Below, piece after piece: positions 50,351 to 59,592 of a stretch of DNA of 64,000 nt. A model generated the notes under the pieces. That model was not told the DNA's origin and did not search any database. It worked only from the letters and a program-made list of their open reading frames with translations. Positions within the stretch are counted from its first letter, which is position 1; each line of letters starts with the position of its first letter. The stretch is from Candidatus Limnocylindrales bacterium (GTDB taxonomy: Bacteria; Moduliflexota; Moduliflexia; Moduliflexales; JAUQPW01): positions 62,001 to 126,000 of the forward strand of contig DATMBG010000017.1 in assembly GCA_035559535.1 (NCBI GenBank), written 5' to 3'. The position numbers and the translations under genes are program-made.

Positions 50351-52084
50351 TTAAAGGCCCAAGGCATCAATCAATCCGAATCCCCATTTAGGATCGAAAA
50401 TTCCTGCCGGCTGTCCCGGGATTAAACTATGGGCACGAAGCAAAGTTTTGACGTCCTGGGGACCTAGTTTAGGATCACGCTCTAAAAGTAAAGCCACAAT
50501 TCCGGCTATGAAGGGGGTTGCCATACTGGTACCTGCCATGACCAGGAAGTTCGGATTCACCATTTCCGCTCGGGAGGGTTGAGAATCCGCGGAAAGGCAA
50601 GAAACAATCATGGCTCCCGGTGCCGTCACATCAGGTTTCTGTTTTCCATTACGAAGAGGACCTTCGCTACTGAAATCCGAGATATCATCTAAAACCAGTC
50701 CCACCGTCCGAACATGACCATCGATATCCGTCCATTGGACTTTTGTGGTATACGAGGCAACCGTTATGGCACTGGCAGCTGCGCCTGGAGAACCTATTTT
50801 CATCGAGTCTTTGACACTTGCTCCGGTAAAAACCACCTCTGGGGAAATCTGATCATCCAGGGTCCATATATCTAATCGGGCATCAGTTGCCGAAATATTA
50901 CGAACCCGTAACTGCCAGATGCCTCCCTTGACCGGAAGGCCGGGTGGAGCACCCATCTCAATAAAGAAGTTATGGTCACCGTTGGCCGGATCGGGGCCTG
51001 GGGTGGCTATCCGTATCCTCGCATCTGGTAAAGGATAGGTTTTTACATAGGATCCTGAAGAAATAACTCCCTGAAAGGGGGTTACAAACTTTCCAGGGGT
51101 TCGTAGAGAAACTTCTAAGGAATTTGCCCCCGAATACCAACCGTTCAGGGCCGCCATGTGAACTGTACCCGTTGGAACCCGAAAGCGAACGGTACGTAGA
51201 GTCCCTGCAGGGATTACGCCTTGAGCGTGGATATTGTCGTTTCCTTCATTACCTGCCGCACAACACACAATGCGTCCCTCTCCAGACTCCATATCAATAA
51301 TTTGAGATAACGAGTCGCTCCCATCGTGGGCATCATAATGGCCCCCCAGACTCAAATTGACCACGGCTGCTCGCCCGAGATCATGGGCTACTCGAAAGAT
51401 ATATCGGATCCCATCGGCAATATGAGCATCCTGCAGATCCGATTTAACAATCACCAGGTCTGCTCCTGGGGCTATCCCTCCAAAAACAGGATCAAACCCG
51501 GCAGCAATTCCGGCAACATGGGTTCCATGTCCCTCTCGATCCCGAGACGCTGTAAGTTGAGCCCCGGTTAATTCAAGGCCATACCCTCCCTCTGCAACTC
51601 CCGGACCGGTTAAGGTCTGATCCCAGATACGCAGAATGCGTCCCAGAAAGGCGGGATGATTAGGGTCAATGCCGGTATCTACGATCCCGATAATTACACC
51701 TTTTCCACTCAATCGACTGTTACGTCGAAACTCTGGGATATGTACCTTACCGGGAGCCACATCCATCCGTAACCGCAAATAGTGGGATGAAATGATACGC
51801 TCTACGGCAGGATCGTCTGATAAGGGGCCTATACTCTCTATAGGCAAAAGCGCCGTCCGTATTTTACCCCTGGACTGATTAACCCGAATGCCATATTGCG
51901 CCAGGTTATCCAATCGTGCCTGCTCTTCACAATGAATAAAAACCACTGCACGGGCCGGTTTCGGACTACCTACCGACGGAATAACCCCCAGAGAACGCAT
52001 ATGCCGAATCAATCCTACCCGTCCTTCTTCCTGATAATTCTCCAGTGCCACCATTAACTGGGGAGCAATTTTTTCATGTCTCAT
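50351..52084 (-). CDS. subtilisin-like serine peptidase (S8)
   Basis: 577 residues. The catalytic triad is Asp136 in IVDTGIDPNHPAF, His186 in GHGTHVAG and Ser520 in AGTSMATPFIAG, with oxyanion Asn279 in CAAGNEGND. A long beta-rich insertion of about 150 residues lies between the Asn and the Ser (about 290-440). The first ~110 residues look like an I9-type propeptide (FIHCEEQARLDNLAQYGIRV). No signal peptide is present, so the enzyme is intracellular or exported without a Sec signal. It is followed by the stand-alone propeptide-like gene. The start is ATG at 52084 with GGGAGGGAA at about 52088-52096 upstream on the minus strand. Confidence 0.9.
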   Translation of the reverse strand: MRHEKIAPQLMVALENYQEEGRVGLIRHMRSLGVIPSVGSPKPARAVVFIHCEEQARLDNLAQYGIRVNQSRGKIRTALLPIESIGPLSDDPAVERIISSHYLRLRMDVAPGKVHIPEFRRNSRLSGKGVIIGIVDTGIDPNHPAFLGRILRIWDQTLTGPGVAEGGYGLELTGAQLTASRDREGHGTHVAGIAAGFDPVFGGIAPGADLVIVKSDLQDAHIADGIRYIFRVAHDLGRAAVVNLSLGGHYDAHDGSDSLSQIIDMESGEGRIVCCAAGNEGNDNIHAQGVIPAGTLRTVRFRVPTGTVHMAALNGWYSGANSLEVSLRTPGKFVTPFQGVISSGSYVKTYPLPDARIRIATPGPDPANGDHNFFIEMGAPPGLPVKGGIWQLRVRNISATDARLDIWTLDDQISPEVVFTGASVKDSMKIGSPGAAASAITVASYTTKVQWTDIDGHVRTVGLVLDDISDFSSEGPLRNGKQKPDVTAPGAMIVSCLSADSQPSRAEMVNPNFLVMAGTSMATPFIAGIVALLLERDPKLGPQDVKTLLRAHSLIPGQPAGIFDPKWGFGLIDALGL

Positions 52085-52779
52085 TATTTCCCTCCCTTCT
52101 CGGTTAATATGACCACAAAAGGTGAATTCTGCAATCTATTTTTCTTCCCCCTAGTAAGAAATCTCCCGCTACCCATCTTTTTTCCAGGCCAGTCCTCATC
52201 CTATTCCTTCTCTTGTGGTTGTGGGGAGGGGACGGGATGGGATAAGGATTAAAGGCGACCTGTTTCACAGGTTGCTCCTCAATTCCCCCCGTACACGGGG
52301 AGAATTCCTACGCATGCGGGGAAGGGGGGAATATAGCGGAAAGGGGAGCTTCCTTCGGAGCTTGAAAAAAATTCTGAATGACTGGATCCCGGACTTGCGT
52401 CGGGGGCTACCAACCCTTCGCCCCTGACGGGGCTTTTCAGCTTAAAAAAGGCGCGTGGGAGTGTCAGTTCCTGCCGGAGAGTAAATGGGGTGTTCAGGCT
52501 GAAAATAAGGCTTTCCCCCTTCTTAGCTTACTGCGTAGGGGGTTATCCTTATTTCATTAGCCAACATTTCCTGAAGAATGGATAGAAAACAGGCGGTTTT
52601 CTGGAAGTAAAGGAAGAGAAACAGGATAGGAATCTCTCTCAAAAAACGTGTAGAAAAATTATCTGAAGGACAGAAAAAGAGGTTAATTAATACTCCCACC
52701 CTCGCCTCCCTGGTTCTGCTCGCTTCTTCAACGTGTATTTTTCAGCCTTCTTTTATAATCTCATATCATCAATAAGCTC
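52085..52779. other. 700-bp spacer with small palindromes
   Basis: No gene recognised. It contains CCTGTTTCACAGG (52259-52271), a nested AATTC/GAATT and CCCCGT-AC-ACGGGG palindrome (52281-52306) and AAGCTCCGAAGGAAGCTCC-type repeats near 52346-52362. The rest is unexplained. Confidence 0.6.
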
Positions 52780-52986
52780 TTATTCTTCACTTTGTATTTC
52801 AGCTCCACACCAGGGACAATGGGAAATACCTACATAGGGGGCTCCAGGTTTTTCACTTTTCAAGGAAAGCTTTCCAGGTGGATAGTCCACATCCGGGGAA
52901 ACGATAAAATATTGACACTGAACGGCAAAGGCCAGTTCATCACAACATTTCTTGATACTTAATAATTCTAAAACATTTCGTCTCAT
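52780..52986 (-). CDS. small cysteine-rich protein with C-terminal CPWCG zinc-ribbon half
   Basis: 68 residues from the ATG at 52986, which is preceded by AGGAGG at 52995-53000 (about eight bases). The longer frame to 53034 passes through the ribosome site and is not used. Residues include KKCCDELAFAVQCQYFIVSP and the C-terminal SHCPWCGAEIQSEE. The CPWCG and the paired Cys near the N-terminus could form one zinc site. It is cytoplasmic and soluble. I recognise no named family. It is isolated, with more than 400 bp of non-coding DNA on both sides. Confidence 0.65.
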   Translation of the reverse strand: MRRNVLELLSIKKCCDELAFAVQCQYFIVSPDVDYPPGKLSLKSEKPGAPYVGISHCPWCGAEIQSEE

Positions 52987-53444
52987 AGCCTTAAACCTCC
53001 TGGTGGATGATTTGGTCATCAGTAAATTTAACACTTATATTCGTCAGTAATACTAAATTTAAACATAATCTTAACTATAATCTTAGTATATTCAAAATCT
53101 GTTCTCAACTTCCTATACTTTGAAAGACTTTGGGTGATCTTCCCTGTTTCTGGGCTTTCTCCCAGATCCCAGGAGCCTCCTTTCTCCTTCTGTTCCCTGT
53201 TAAAAGTGGGGCCAAAAATACCCCTTTGACAGGTAATCCGGTTGTAGGGGTATCGGGTCGGTCACCTTTAAGAAAGGTTAAGACGATCTATCCCATCAGA
53301 ACTGGTATAATCCCCCAGCATAAAGGATCCGGTGAGTTTTGCAGGGTTAAGGCAGGGTATTAAGCTTCGTGAGACGGTCTAAAAACCTCATCTAACCCCA
53401 AAACTATCCATGGAATTTTCTTTTTCTAAGAGGTCCTGGACTTT
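52987..53444. other. spacer upstream of the small Cys-rich gene
   Basis: AT-rich sequence at 53030-53100, which may hold its promoter. The rest shows no gene or repeat that I can name. Confidence 0.4.
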
Positions 53445-54614
53445 TTATTTTAATGTTTCTTTCAGAAACTCTTCAAATTTATCCAGTGCCGGTTTCAGCA
53501 GGCTTTCCTCGGCTGCAAAGCAAATTCTAACGTGTCCTTCTCCCCCTTCTCCAAAGGCTGAGCCAGGTGCAAGGCCTACTTTCTTGGTCAGAAGTAGTTT
53601 TTTGCAAAATTCCAGAGAATCTTTCATACCCTTGATTCTGGGGAAGGCATAGAAAGCTCCTTCCGGGATTATGAGATCCACTTCCTCCATAGCGGCCAGG
53701 CGTTGACAAATCAGGTCTCGATTTTTATGATAAATTTCTACACTTTGCTGAATGAACCCTTCCCCTTCACGGAGGGCTGTAATGGCCGCCCGTTGGGCGA
53801 TACTGGTCGCATGGGAGACGGTAAATTCTTGAAGCTTGGAAATTTGGGAAATAACCTTGTGGTGGCTCAGTACATACCCGACCCGCCAACCCGTCATGGA
53901 ATAGGTTTTGGAGAGGCTATTCAGAATAATAAGGTTTTCAGAAGGCTCAGATACAACCTTTGCAATGGAGGGAGCTGGCCTTTTGCCGGTAAAGACAAGA
54001 TGCTCATAGACTTCATCAAAGATCAGGGTTAAGCCATGTGTGACGGCAATCTGATAAAGTTTTTCCTTCTCCTCCAGAGTTGCCACCCAGCCTGTAGGAT
54101 TAGAAGGGCTGTTACAGACGATCAATTTGGTTTTATTATCGATGGCTTCTAAGATTCTATCAAAGTCCAAAGAATAGCGTTGGTCTAGTTGGGTGAGAGG
54201 AATTTCTATGGGGATTGCCCCTACCATTTCAATTACAGCTTTAAAATTAGGCCAGGCCGGTGAGATCAGAATGACTTTCTCGCCGGGATCAATAGCCGTA
54301 TAAACGGCCAGATGAATTCCCATCACTCCTCCCGCCGTGATGGCAATTTCGGTTTGAGGGTCATAGTGAACCTGATGCCATTCCCGAATTTTTTCCGATA
54401 AGGTCTGTCGAAGATCTAAATATCCGGCGTTGGCAGTATAAAAAACATAATCTTCATCCAGGGCTTTTTTTGCAGCTTTTTTGATAAAATCCGGGGTTCC
54501 AATATTGGATTCTCCCAGGAAGAGTCGATACACACCTTCCATTTTCGAGGATAAATCGTATATTTCCCGGATACTGGATGGAGGTACCTGAACGGCTCGT
54601 CGTGAAATTCCCAT
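53445..54614 (-). CDS. class I/II PLP-dependent aminotransferase
   Basis: 389 residues. The PLP-binding motif is LNSLSKTYSMTGWRVGYV with the Schiff-base lysine in SLSK. Also visible are LIVCNSPSNPTGWVAT, LIFDEVYEHLVFTG and the C-terminal HVRICFAAEESLLKPALDKF with the substrate-binding Arg. It belongs to fold-type I, close to aspartate/aromatic aminotransferases; the exact substrates cannot be told. The start ATG at 54614 is followed by GISRRAVQVPPSSIREIYDL. It is divergent from the MFS gene and stands alone. Confidence 0.92.
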   Translation of the reverse strand: MGISRRAVQVPPSSIREIYDLSSKMEGVYRLFLGESNIGTPDFIKKAAKKALDEDYVFYTANAGYLDLRQTLSEKIREWHQVHYDPQTEIAITAGGVMGIHLAVYTAIDPGEKVILISPAWPNFKAVIEMVGAIPIEIPLTQLDQRYSLDFDRILEAIDNKTKLIVCNSPSNPTGWVATLEEKEKLYQIAVTHGLTLIFDEVYEHLVFTGKRPAPSIAKVVSEPSENLIILNSLSKTYSMTGWRVGYVLSHHKVISQISKLQEFTVSHATSIAQRAAITALREGEGFIQQSVEIYHKNRDLICQRLAAMEEVDLIIPEGAFYAFPRIKGMKDSLEFCKKLLLTKKVGLAPGSAFGEGGEGHVRICFAAEESLLKPALDKFEEFLKETLK

Positions 54615-54740
54615 GGTAGACTTTCCTTTCCTAAAGTTCTCAAAGATCTATATTATCTATATATCTTATCAGAATTTTTCATAGTCCCTGCTTTTGATAC
54701 TCAAAAATAAAACAGGTTCCGTAGTTTTTCGGGAAAAACC

Positions 54741-54770
54741 TTGACTCTCTTCAAATAAAGGAACTATGTT
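54741..54770 (+). promoter_or_regulatory. candidate promoter of the MFS gene
   Basis: TTGACT (54741-54746), an 18-bp spacer and TATGTT (54765-54770), about 100 bp before the MFS start. Confidence 0.45.
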
Positions 54771-54874
54771 AAAGGACATTTCCAGCCTAAACAAAATCTA
54801 ATAGTCCGGATGAGATTTGTCGAGAATCTTAAGAGGCAGTTTTAGCGATAAGAGAAGGGAGGTAAAAGGTTCCC

Positions 54875-56143
54875 ATGAAAAGAAATCTTTCTTTCCAAGC
54901 AGGTAGTTCTACAAGCATTCCTCAAAAAGGTGAGTTACCCTATGCCTGGGTCATCGTAGCTTTAGCATTTTTGACTTCAGCTGTAACTATGGCGATTCGA
55001 TCCACCATTGGTCTTTTATTTAAACCTTGGGAGAATGAATTTGGTTGGGACCGGGCAGCTATGAGTTTAACGGCCTCTGTTGGCTTTCTGGCTTTTGGTT
55101 TAACCCAGCCGTTTGTAGGGCGTTGGGCGGACCGTTATGGTCCTCGTCTGGTCTACCTGGGTAGCCTTTTACTCCTCGGGTTCTCTTCGGTTGTGATGGG
55201 ATTTGTACAAAGTCTCTGGCAGGTTTATCTGGTCTTTGGAGTTGCCCTTATGATGTCGGTGGCCGGAACCACCAATGTAACCGCTGGAGTGGCGATTAAT
55301 CGCTGGGTCAGGCGAAGAAAAGCCCTGGCAATTGCCGTGGTCATGGCCGGAGCTGCGGCAGGTCAACTGGCACTCAGGCTCATCGTAGAGGTTATGCAAA
55401 GGGTCGGTTGGCGTACGACCTTTATCTGGAGTGGAATAGGGGTTCTGACCCTGCTTATTCCGGTTATGTTCTTCCTTTTCAAGGACGATCCTCCCGGACA
55501 TACAGAAGCGCAGGCAACAAAAGGGGGAGTGGATCGACTTCAATCTTTATCGGAAATTATCCAACAGAAAAACTTTGGGTGGCTTGCAGGTAGTTTTTGG
55601 ATTTGTGGGGTGACTACGGCCGGGCTTATTGATCCCCATTTGATTCCTTATGCTGAGGATCTTCATATTGATACGGTCATGGCGGCTACAGCCTTTGGAG
55701 TTCTCAGTACTTTTAATGTGCTAGGGACTCTTTTGGCGGGAGTCATCTCGGATAAATGGGGCCATAAATGGGTTCTAGGAGGGGTATACGCCGGTCGTGC
55801 TTTGACGTTAATTCTCCTTCTCCTTGTTCGAGAGCCGTGGATGCTTTTCGTTTTTGCCGTGACCTTTGGTATAGTAGATTTTGCTACTGTACCTCCCACA
55901 ACCGCACTTTCCACTTCACTTTTCGGCCGTCGATCCGGCGGTACTGTTATCGGTTTAGTTTCATTGAGTCATCAGGTAGGTTCGGCAGTGGGATCTTACG
56001 CAGGGGGTCTTATTCACGATGAAACAGGAAGTTATCGACTTTTTTTTCTGGGAGCAGCCCTCCTCTGTATTGCTGCGGCCATTATGAGCTGGGTTATTTC
56101 GGAGAAACCACGATCCATTCATAGGGAACCTTCCCTGATCTGA
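54875..56143 (+). CDS. MFS transporter, monocarboxylate/oxalate-formate-like
   Basis: 422 residues, with about twelve hydrophobic helices. Motifs are GRWADRYGPRLVYLGSLLLL (MFS motif A in the first half), NRWVRRRKALAIAVVMAGAA and GVISDKWGHKWVLGGVYAGR (motif A of the second half). The layout is that of OFA-type or bacterial monocarboxylate transporters. The substrate is not known. GGGAGGT lies before the ATG at 54875. The gene has its own candidate promoter (54741-54770). The following TetR gene has a separate promoter, so these are likely independent units. Confidence 0.85.
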   Translation: MKRNLSFQAGSSTSIPQKGELPYAWVIVALAFLTSAVTMAIRSTIGLLFKPWENEFGWDRAAMSLTASVGFLAFGLTQPFVGRWADRYGPRLVYLGSLLLLGFSSVVMGFVQSLWQVYLVFGVALMMSVAGTTNVTAGVAINRWVRRRKALAIAVVMAGAAAGQLALRLIVEVMQRVGWRTTFIWSGIGVLTLLIPVMFFLFKDDPPGHTEAQATKGGVDRLQSLSEIIQQKNFGWLAGSFWICGVTTAGLIDPHLIPYAEDLHIDTVMAATAFGVLSTFNVLGTLLAGVISDKWGHKWVLGGVYAGRALTLILLLLVREPWMLFVFAVTFGIVDFATVPPTTALSTSLFGRRSGGTVIGLVSLSHQVGSAVGSYAGGLIHDETGSYRLFFLGAALLCIAAAIMSWVISEKPRSIHREPSLI

Positions 56144-56222
56144 AAGAAAATGTTCCAGAATAAAGACCCAAGATCCTGACAGAAACTCTTCCCCCCGGGT
56201 CTGTGATCTTCTCAAAAATCCC

Positions 56223-56252
56223 TTGACAGTCTCAATAATCTTTTGTTATTCT
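56223..56252 (+). promoter_or_regulatory. promoter of the TetR-adaptor operon
   Basis: A perfect TTGACA (56223-56228), an 18-bp spacer and TATTCT (56247-56252). Confidence 0.65.
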
Positions 56253-56269
56253 ATGAACAACCATTCATA
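56252..56269. promoter_or_regulatory. probable TetR operator palindrome
   Basis: TATGAA-CAACCA-TTCATA: 6-bp complementary half-sites six bases apart, starting at the last base of the -10 element. Position suggests autorepression by the gene product encoded at 56301. Confidence 0.6.
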
Positions 56270-56300
56270 TTTTGAATATTTAATCAATGAGGAGGTTTCC

Positions 56301-56963
56301 ATGGTTTTACTCAGTCGTAAGGAAAGGGAATTTCAAGCGCGACGTGCTGAAATACTTAAAGCTGCTGAACGACTCTTTGCCACTAAGGGATTTTATGGAA
56401 CGACCATGGCTGAGATAGCCGAGGCGGCAGAATTTGGAACCGGGACTCTCTATAAATTTTTTGAAGATAAGAGGTCGCTTTATATAGCCATGTTAGAGGA
56501 AAAAGCCGAGGAGATGTTCTCTTTTGTTCGATCTGAGGTCTCCCATGAGCAGGGAAGCATTAACAAGCTTTGCAGGTTGATACAGGCTCACCTTTCCTTC
56601 TTTGAGGAGAATCGAGAGTTTTTTAAGATTTACATTCGAGATCGTTATCATTTCGAGTGGAATATGAAAGATGAGTTTGGGGAGAAGGTTCATCATAAAT
56701 ATGTTTCTTATATATCCTTTGTGGCCGAGATTATTCAAGAAGGAATTCAGAATAAAGAGCTTAAGGAAGTAGATCCCTTTGAGCTGGCTCATGCTCTGAC
56801 TGGAATGATTAATTCTTTCATTTTTCAATGGGTTCTCAAAGATACCGAAAAGGACTCCTTAACGGCTAAAAGCCGGACCATTTTAAATTTATTTTTAAAT
56901 GGTGCAGCTACTAGGCCTCGGGAGGAATATCAGAAGATATGTCAAAAGTCATCAAATTTATAA
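56301..56963 (+). CDS. TetR/AcrR-family transcriptional repressor
   Basis: 220 residues from the ATG at 56301 (MVLLSRKEREFQARRAEIL), with GAGGAGG at about 56289-56295; an upstream frame to 56223 runs through the promoter and is rejected. The HTH is at about residues 14-60: ILKAAERLFATKGFYGTTMA, EIAEAAEFGTGTLYKFFEDK. The C-terminal ligand-binding helices are divergent. Its stop overlaps the next gene by 25 bp, so it is translationally linked with the efflux-type adaptor. Regulation of that operon through the palindrome 56252-56269 is likely. Confidence 0.92.
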   Translation: MVLLSRKEREFQARRAEILKAAERLFATKGFYGTTMAEIAEAAEFGTGTLYKFFEDKRSLYIAMLEEKAEEMFSFVRSEVSHEQGSINKLCRLIQAHLSFFEENREFFKIYIRDRYHFEWNMKDEFGEKVHHKYVSYISFVAEIIQEGIQNKELKEVDPFELAHALTGMINSFIFQWVLKDTEKDSLTAKSRTILNLFLNGAATRPREEYQKICQKSSNL

Positions 56964-58321
56964 AATTTATTGCGGGTCTTCTTGCCTTAGTTTTAATCGG
57001 TGCCGGAATAGCTTCATATATGGGTTTTATAGATCCCATGAACCTGGTCAAGCGGCCTCAGGCTTCCAACGAGAAGAAGAGTCCTCCGTCAGCCCAAAAT
57101 AACCTTCCCGCCCCCCAACCCCAGCAGGTTGCCCAACAATCTCCCCAACAGCCAGCTCAACAACCTGCCAAGAGTTCAGATCCGGCTGCACCGCCCGCTG
57201 CAAAACCTTCGGGTCCTGCTCCCCAATCGATAGAGGTAGAAGTAGCGCCGGCTAAAACCCGACCCATTCAGAGAACCGTTGATTTTGTGGGGACTCTGAT
57301 TGCCTTTGAAGAAAGTACCATTAGCAGCCAGGTAGAAGGACGAGTCGAAAAGGTAACTGTGGACCTGGGGGATACGGTTAAAAAAGGGGATCTTCTGGTT
57401 AAGATCAATGATGAAGAGTTCAGACTGGATGTGAATAAGGCCCTGGCCGATTTAAAACAGACTTTAGCCAAATTAGGGATTGAGGACTCGGCCAGGGGGA
57501 ATATCGATCTTAACAAAACCGCTTTGGTAAAAAAAGCTCGAGCAGATATGGAGAATGCTGAGTTAAATTATAAGCGGTTAAGTAAGCTCCTGGAAGATCG
57601 GCTCGTTCCCCAGCAACAGGTGGATGATGCACAAACGAAATACCAGATAGCCAAAGCCACTTATGATGCGGCCCTGGAGGATGCAAGGGTTTTGGTAGCA
57701 ACCATTGATGCAAAAAAGGCAGATCTTTCCATGAAGCAAAAGAAGCTCTCGGATACCAGCGTGATCGCTCCTATTAGTGGAGAGGTCTTAAGCAAAAAAG
57801 TCTCTGTGGGAGAGTACGTGCAAGTCGGAACTCCCCTGATTACCCTGGTAGATTCCAGCCAGCTAAGGCTCCGGGGAGATATTCCGGAGCGATTCTCTAC
57901 CCAAATTAGTGAAGGTCAGGAGGTTAAGATCTCCGTGGATGCAGTTCCTAATGAGACCTTTGGAGGAAAGATAAGTCGAATCAGTCCGGCCTCCAATCCT
58001 GAAACCCGCGCCATAACCGTTGAAGCCCTTATTCCTAATCCAGACAAAAAACTAAAACCCGGGTTTTTTGCAAAGGCTTCGGTACTTACCAAGACCGATG
58101 AAAAATCGGTGACCGTTCCCCAGGAAGCTCTGATTACGTTTGCCGGAGTAACCAAGGTTTTTGTCATTGCCGATAATAAGGCTTCTGAACGGATTGTGCA
58201 GAAGGGAATAACCCTGGGTAATGAGGTAGAGATCGTTCATGGGGTCAATCCCGGAGAAGTTGTGGCCATCTCAGGACATAGTAAATTGCACGATGGAGCT
58301 CCTGTTACCGTAAAAAAGTGA
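56939..58321 (+). CDS. RND/HlyD-type periplasmic adaptor (membrane fusion protein)
   Basis: 460 residues. A membrane anchor at about 7-28 (FIKFIAGLLALVLIGAGIAS) is followed by a long Gln/Pro/Ala-rich linker (about 45-95). The core has the barrel-sandwich segments TVDFVGTLIAFEESTISSQV, VDLGDTVKKGDLLVKINDEE, an alpha-helical hairpin (about 165-260), SDTSVIAPISGEVLSKKVSV and LIPNPDKKLKPGFFAKASVL. These are the hallmarks of efflux adaptors. GGGAGGA lies at about 56920, and the ATG overlaps the TetR end by 25 bp. No inner-membrane pump or TolC gene follows in this window, which is unusual. Confidence 0.9.
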   Translation: MSKVIKFIKFIAGLLALVLIGAGIASYMGFIDPMNLVKRPQASNEKKSPPSAQNNLPAPQPQQVAQQSPQQPAQQPAKSSDPAAPPAAKPSGPAPQSIEVEVAPAKTRPIQRTVDFVGTLIAFEESTISSQVEGRVEKVTVDLGDTVKKGDLLVKINDEEFRLDVNKALADLKQTLAKLGIEDSARGNIDLNKTALVKKARADMENAELNYKRLSKLLEDRLVPQQQVDDAQTKYQIAKATYDAALEDARVLVATIDAKKADLSMKQKKLSDTSVIAPISGEVLSKKVSVGEYVQVGTPLITLVDSSQLRLRGDIPERFSTQISEGQEVKISVDAVPNETFGGKISRISPASNPETRAITVEALIPNPDKKLKPGFFAKASVLTKTDEKSVTVPQEALITFAGVTKVFVIADNKASERIVQKGITLGNEVEIVHGVNPGEVVAISGHSKLHDGAPVTVKK

Positions 58322-58677
58322 AGGAAGGTACGGGTGTATAAAGCTTTGGAAGAAATCTCTATGAAACGTCACACCCCTATCCTTTCCTCCCCTACTTTCA
58401 CCTTCTTCCCTTCCCTCTTTCCTGAAGCTTCAGAAAAGAGGGGATAAGGCGCTTGGAGGAGTAGATTTTTTTCTAACCTGACTCCCTCCTTCCCTTCTCG
58501 ATGCGGGAGGAGGGAACTCGGGGATGGCCTTCCTTCCCCACTCTCCCTTCCTTTTCTCATTCCCTCTCTCCCAACCTGGGAGAAGGGGACAGGAGGTAAG
58601 GGGAAAGGGGAATCGGAGGGATCGGGTCCAAAAAACCTGCCCTTGAGAGGGGATAAGGTGAGAGTTTATCACTGACT
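58322..58677. other. 350-bp spacer with C/T- and G/A-rich repeat text
   Basis: Holds imperfect C-rich/G-rich complementary runs (for example CTCCCTCCTTCCC with GGAGGAGGGA near 58482-58515). No gene recognised. Confidence 0.6.
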
Positions 58678-59316
58678 ATGTATATACCGGAACTGTTTGA
58701 AATAAAGGATAGGGAAGTGCTTCTGGATTTTATCCAGAAAAACAGTTTTGCCATTTTAGTCTCTCAAAAGGATGGAAAACTCCTGGCGACCCACCTGCCG
58801 CTTTTACTGGACAAAAGTATCGGGCCCCAAGGGTATCTCTACGGCCATATGGCCCGGGCTAATCCCCATTGGAAGGAAATCGACGGTGAGGTTTTGGTGA
58901 TTTTCTCCGGCCCGCATGCCTATATTTCCCCATCCTGGTATGAAGAAATAGAAGCGGTTCCCACCTGGAATTATATCGCTGTTCATGTGTATGGAAACTT
59001 TCATGTAATAAACGATGAATCGGATTTACTAAAAATCCTTCAAAATCTTATAGATTTCTACGAATCCTCTCTACCAAAACCCTGGAATATAGCCATAGCC
59101 CCTTCAGATTATATCCATAAGCTTCTGAAAGGAATCGTGGGATTTAAAATTGAGATCACACGAATAGAAGGGAAATGGAAAATCAGTCAAAATCAATCGG
59201 TAGAGCGGCGGAGAAAAGTTATAGCTGCCCTGGAAAAGTACGGCAGCGAAAATGCAATTAAGATTGCAGAACTCATGAAGGCCCGGGATAGCTCCCCAAC
59301 TCTGGAAACCTCGTAG
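58678..59316 (+). CDS. PaiB-family FMN-binding protein
   Basis: 212 residues. Characteristic pieces are MYIPELFEIKDREVLLDFIQ, DGKLLATHLPLLLDKS, GHMARANPHWKEIDGEVLVI, FSGPHAYISPSWYEE and VPTWNYIAVHVYG, as in PaiB and FMN-binding split-barrel proteins. Bacillus PaiB is described as a negative regulator of sporulation and protease genes; in other bacteria the role is uncertain. It binds a flavin or a similar ligand. It is cytoplasmic and is followed 277 bp later by an SDR gene. Confidence 0.88.
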   Translation: MYIPELFEIKDREVLLDFIQKNSFAILVSQKDGKLLATHLPLLLDKSIGPQGYLYGHMARANPHWKEIDGEVLVIFSGPHAYISPSWYEEIEAVPTWNYIAVHVYGNFHVINDESDLLKILQNLIDFYESSLPKPWNIAIAPSDYIHKLLKGIVGFKIEITRIEGKWKISQNQSVERRRKVIAALEKYGSENAIKIAELMKARDSSPTLETS

Positions 59317-59360
59317 GGGTAGTCTGCTTAACCGGCGGCTTCCTTTGACACCTTCAAGGA

Positions 59361-59379
59361 CAGGCTCCCACGGAGCCTG
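59361..59379. repeat. short palindrome CAGGCTCC-CAC-GGAGCCTG
   Basis: 8-bp stem with a three-base loop, the same stem/loop size as the GTCAACCG-GGA-CGGTTGAC palindromes at 19.3 kb. Confidence 0.7.
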
Positions 59380-59592
59380 GAAACTTTAAAAGGATTCCGT
59401 TTTGTTCCAAAACACTCTTACTCAGTTAATGTCATTGCCCCATGGGATCGCCCCCCAATCGGGCAATTCTGTAGAGATGCTTCTGCCTGTGGGGTCATAT
59501 CCCTATATGAGAAGGGTAAGAAGGGTCCGACAATACCTGATAAGAGTTGTCGGTATGTTGCTCAGACCCATAAGTCTCTGGGAGGTAAGGAC

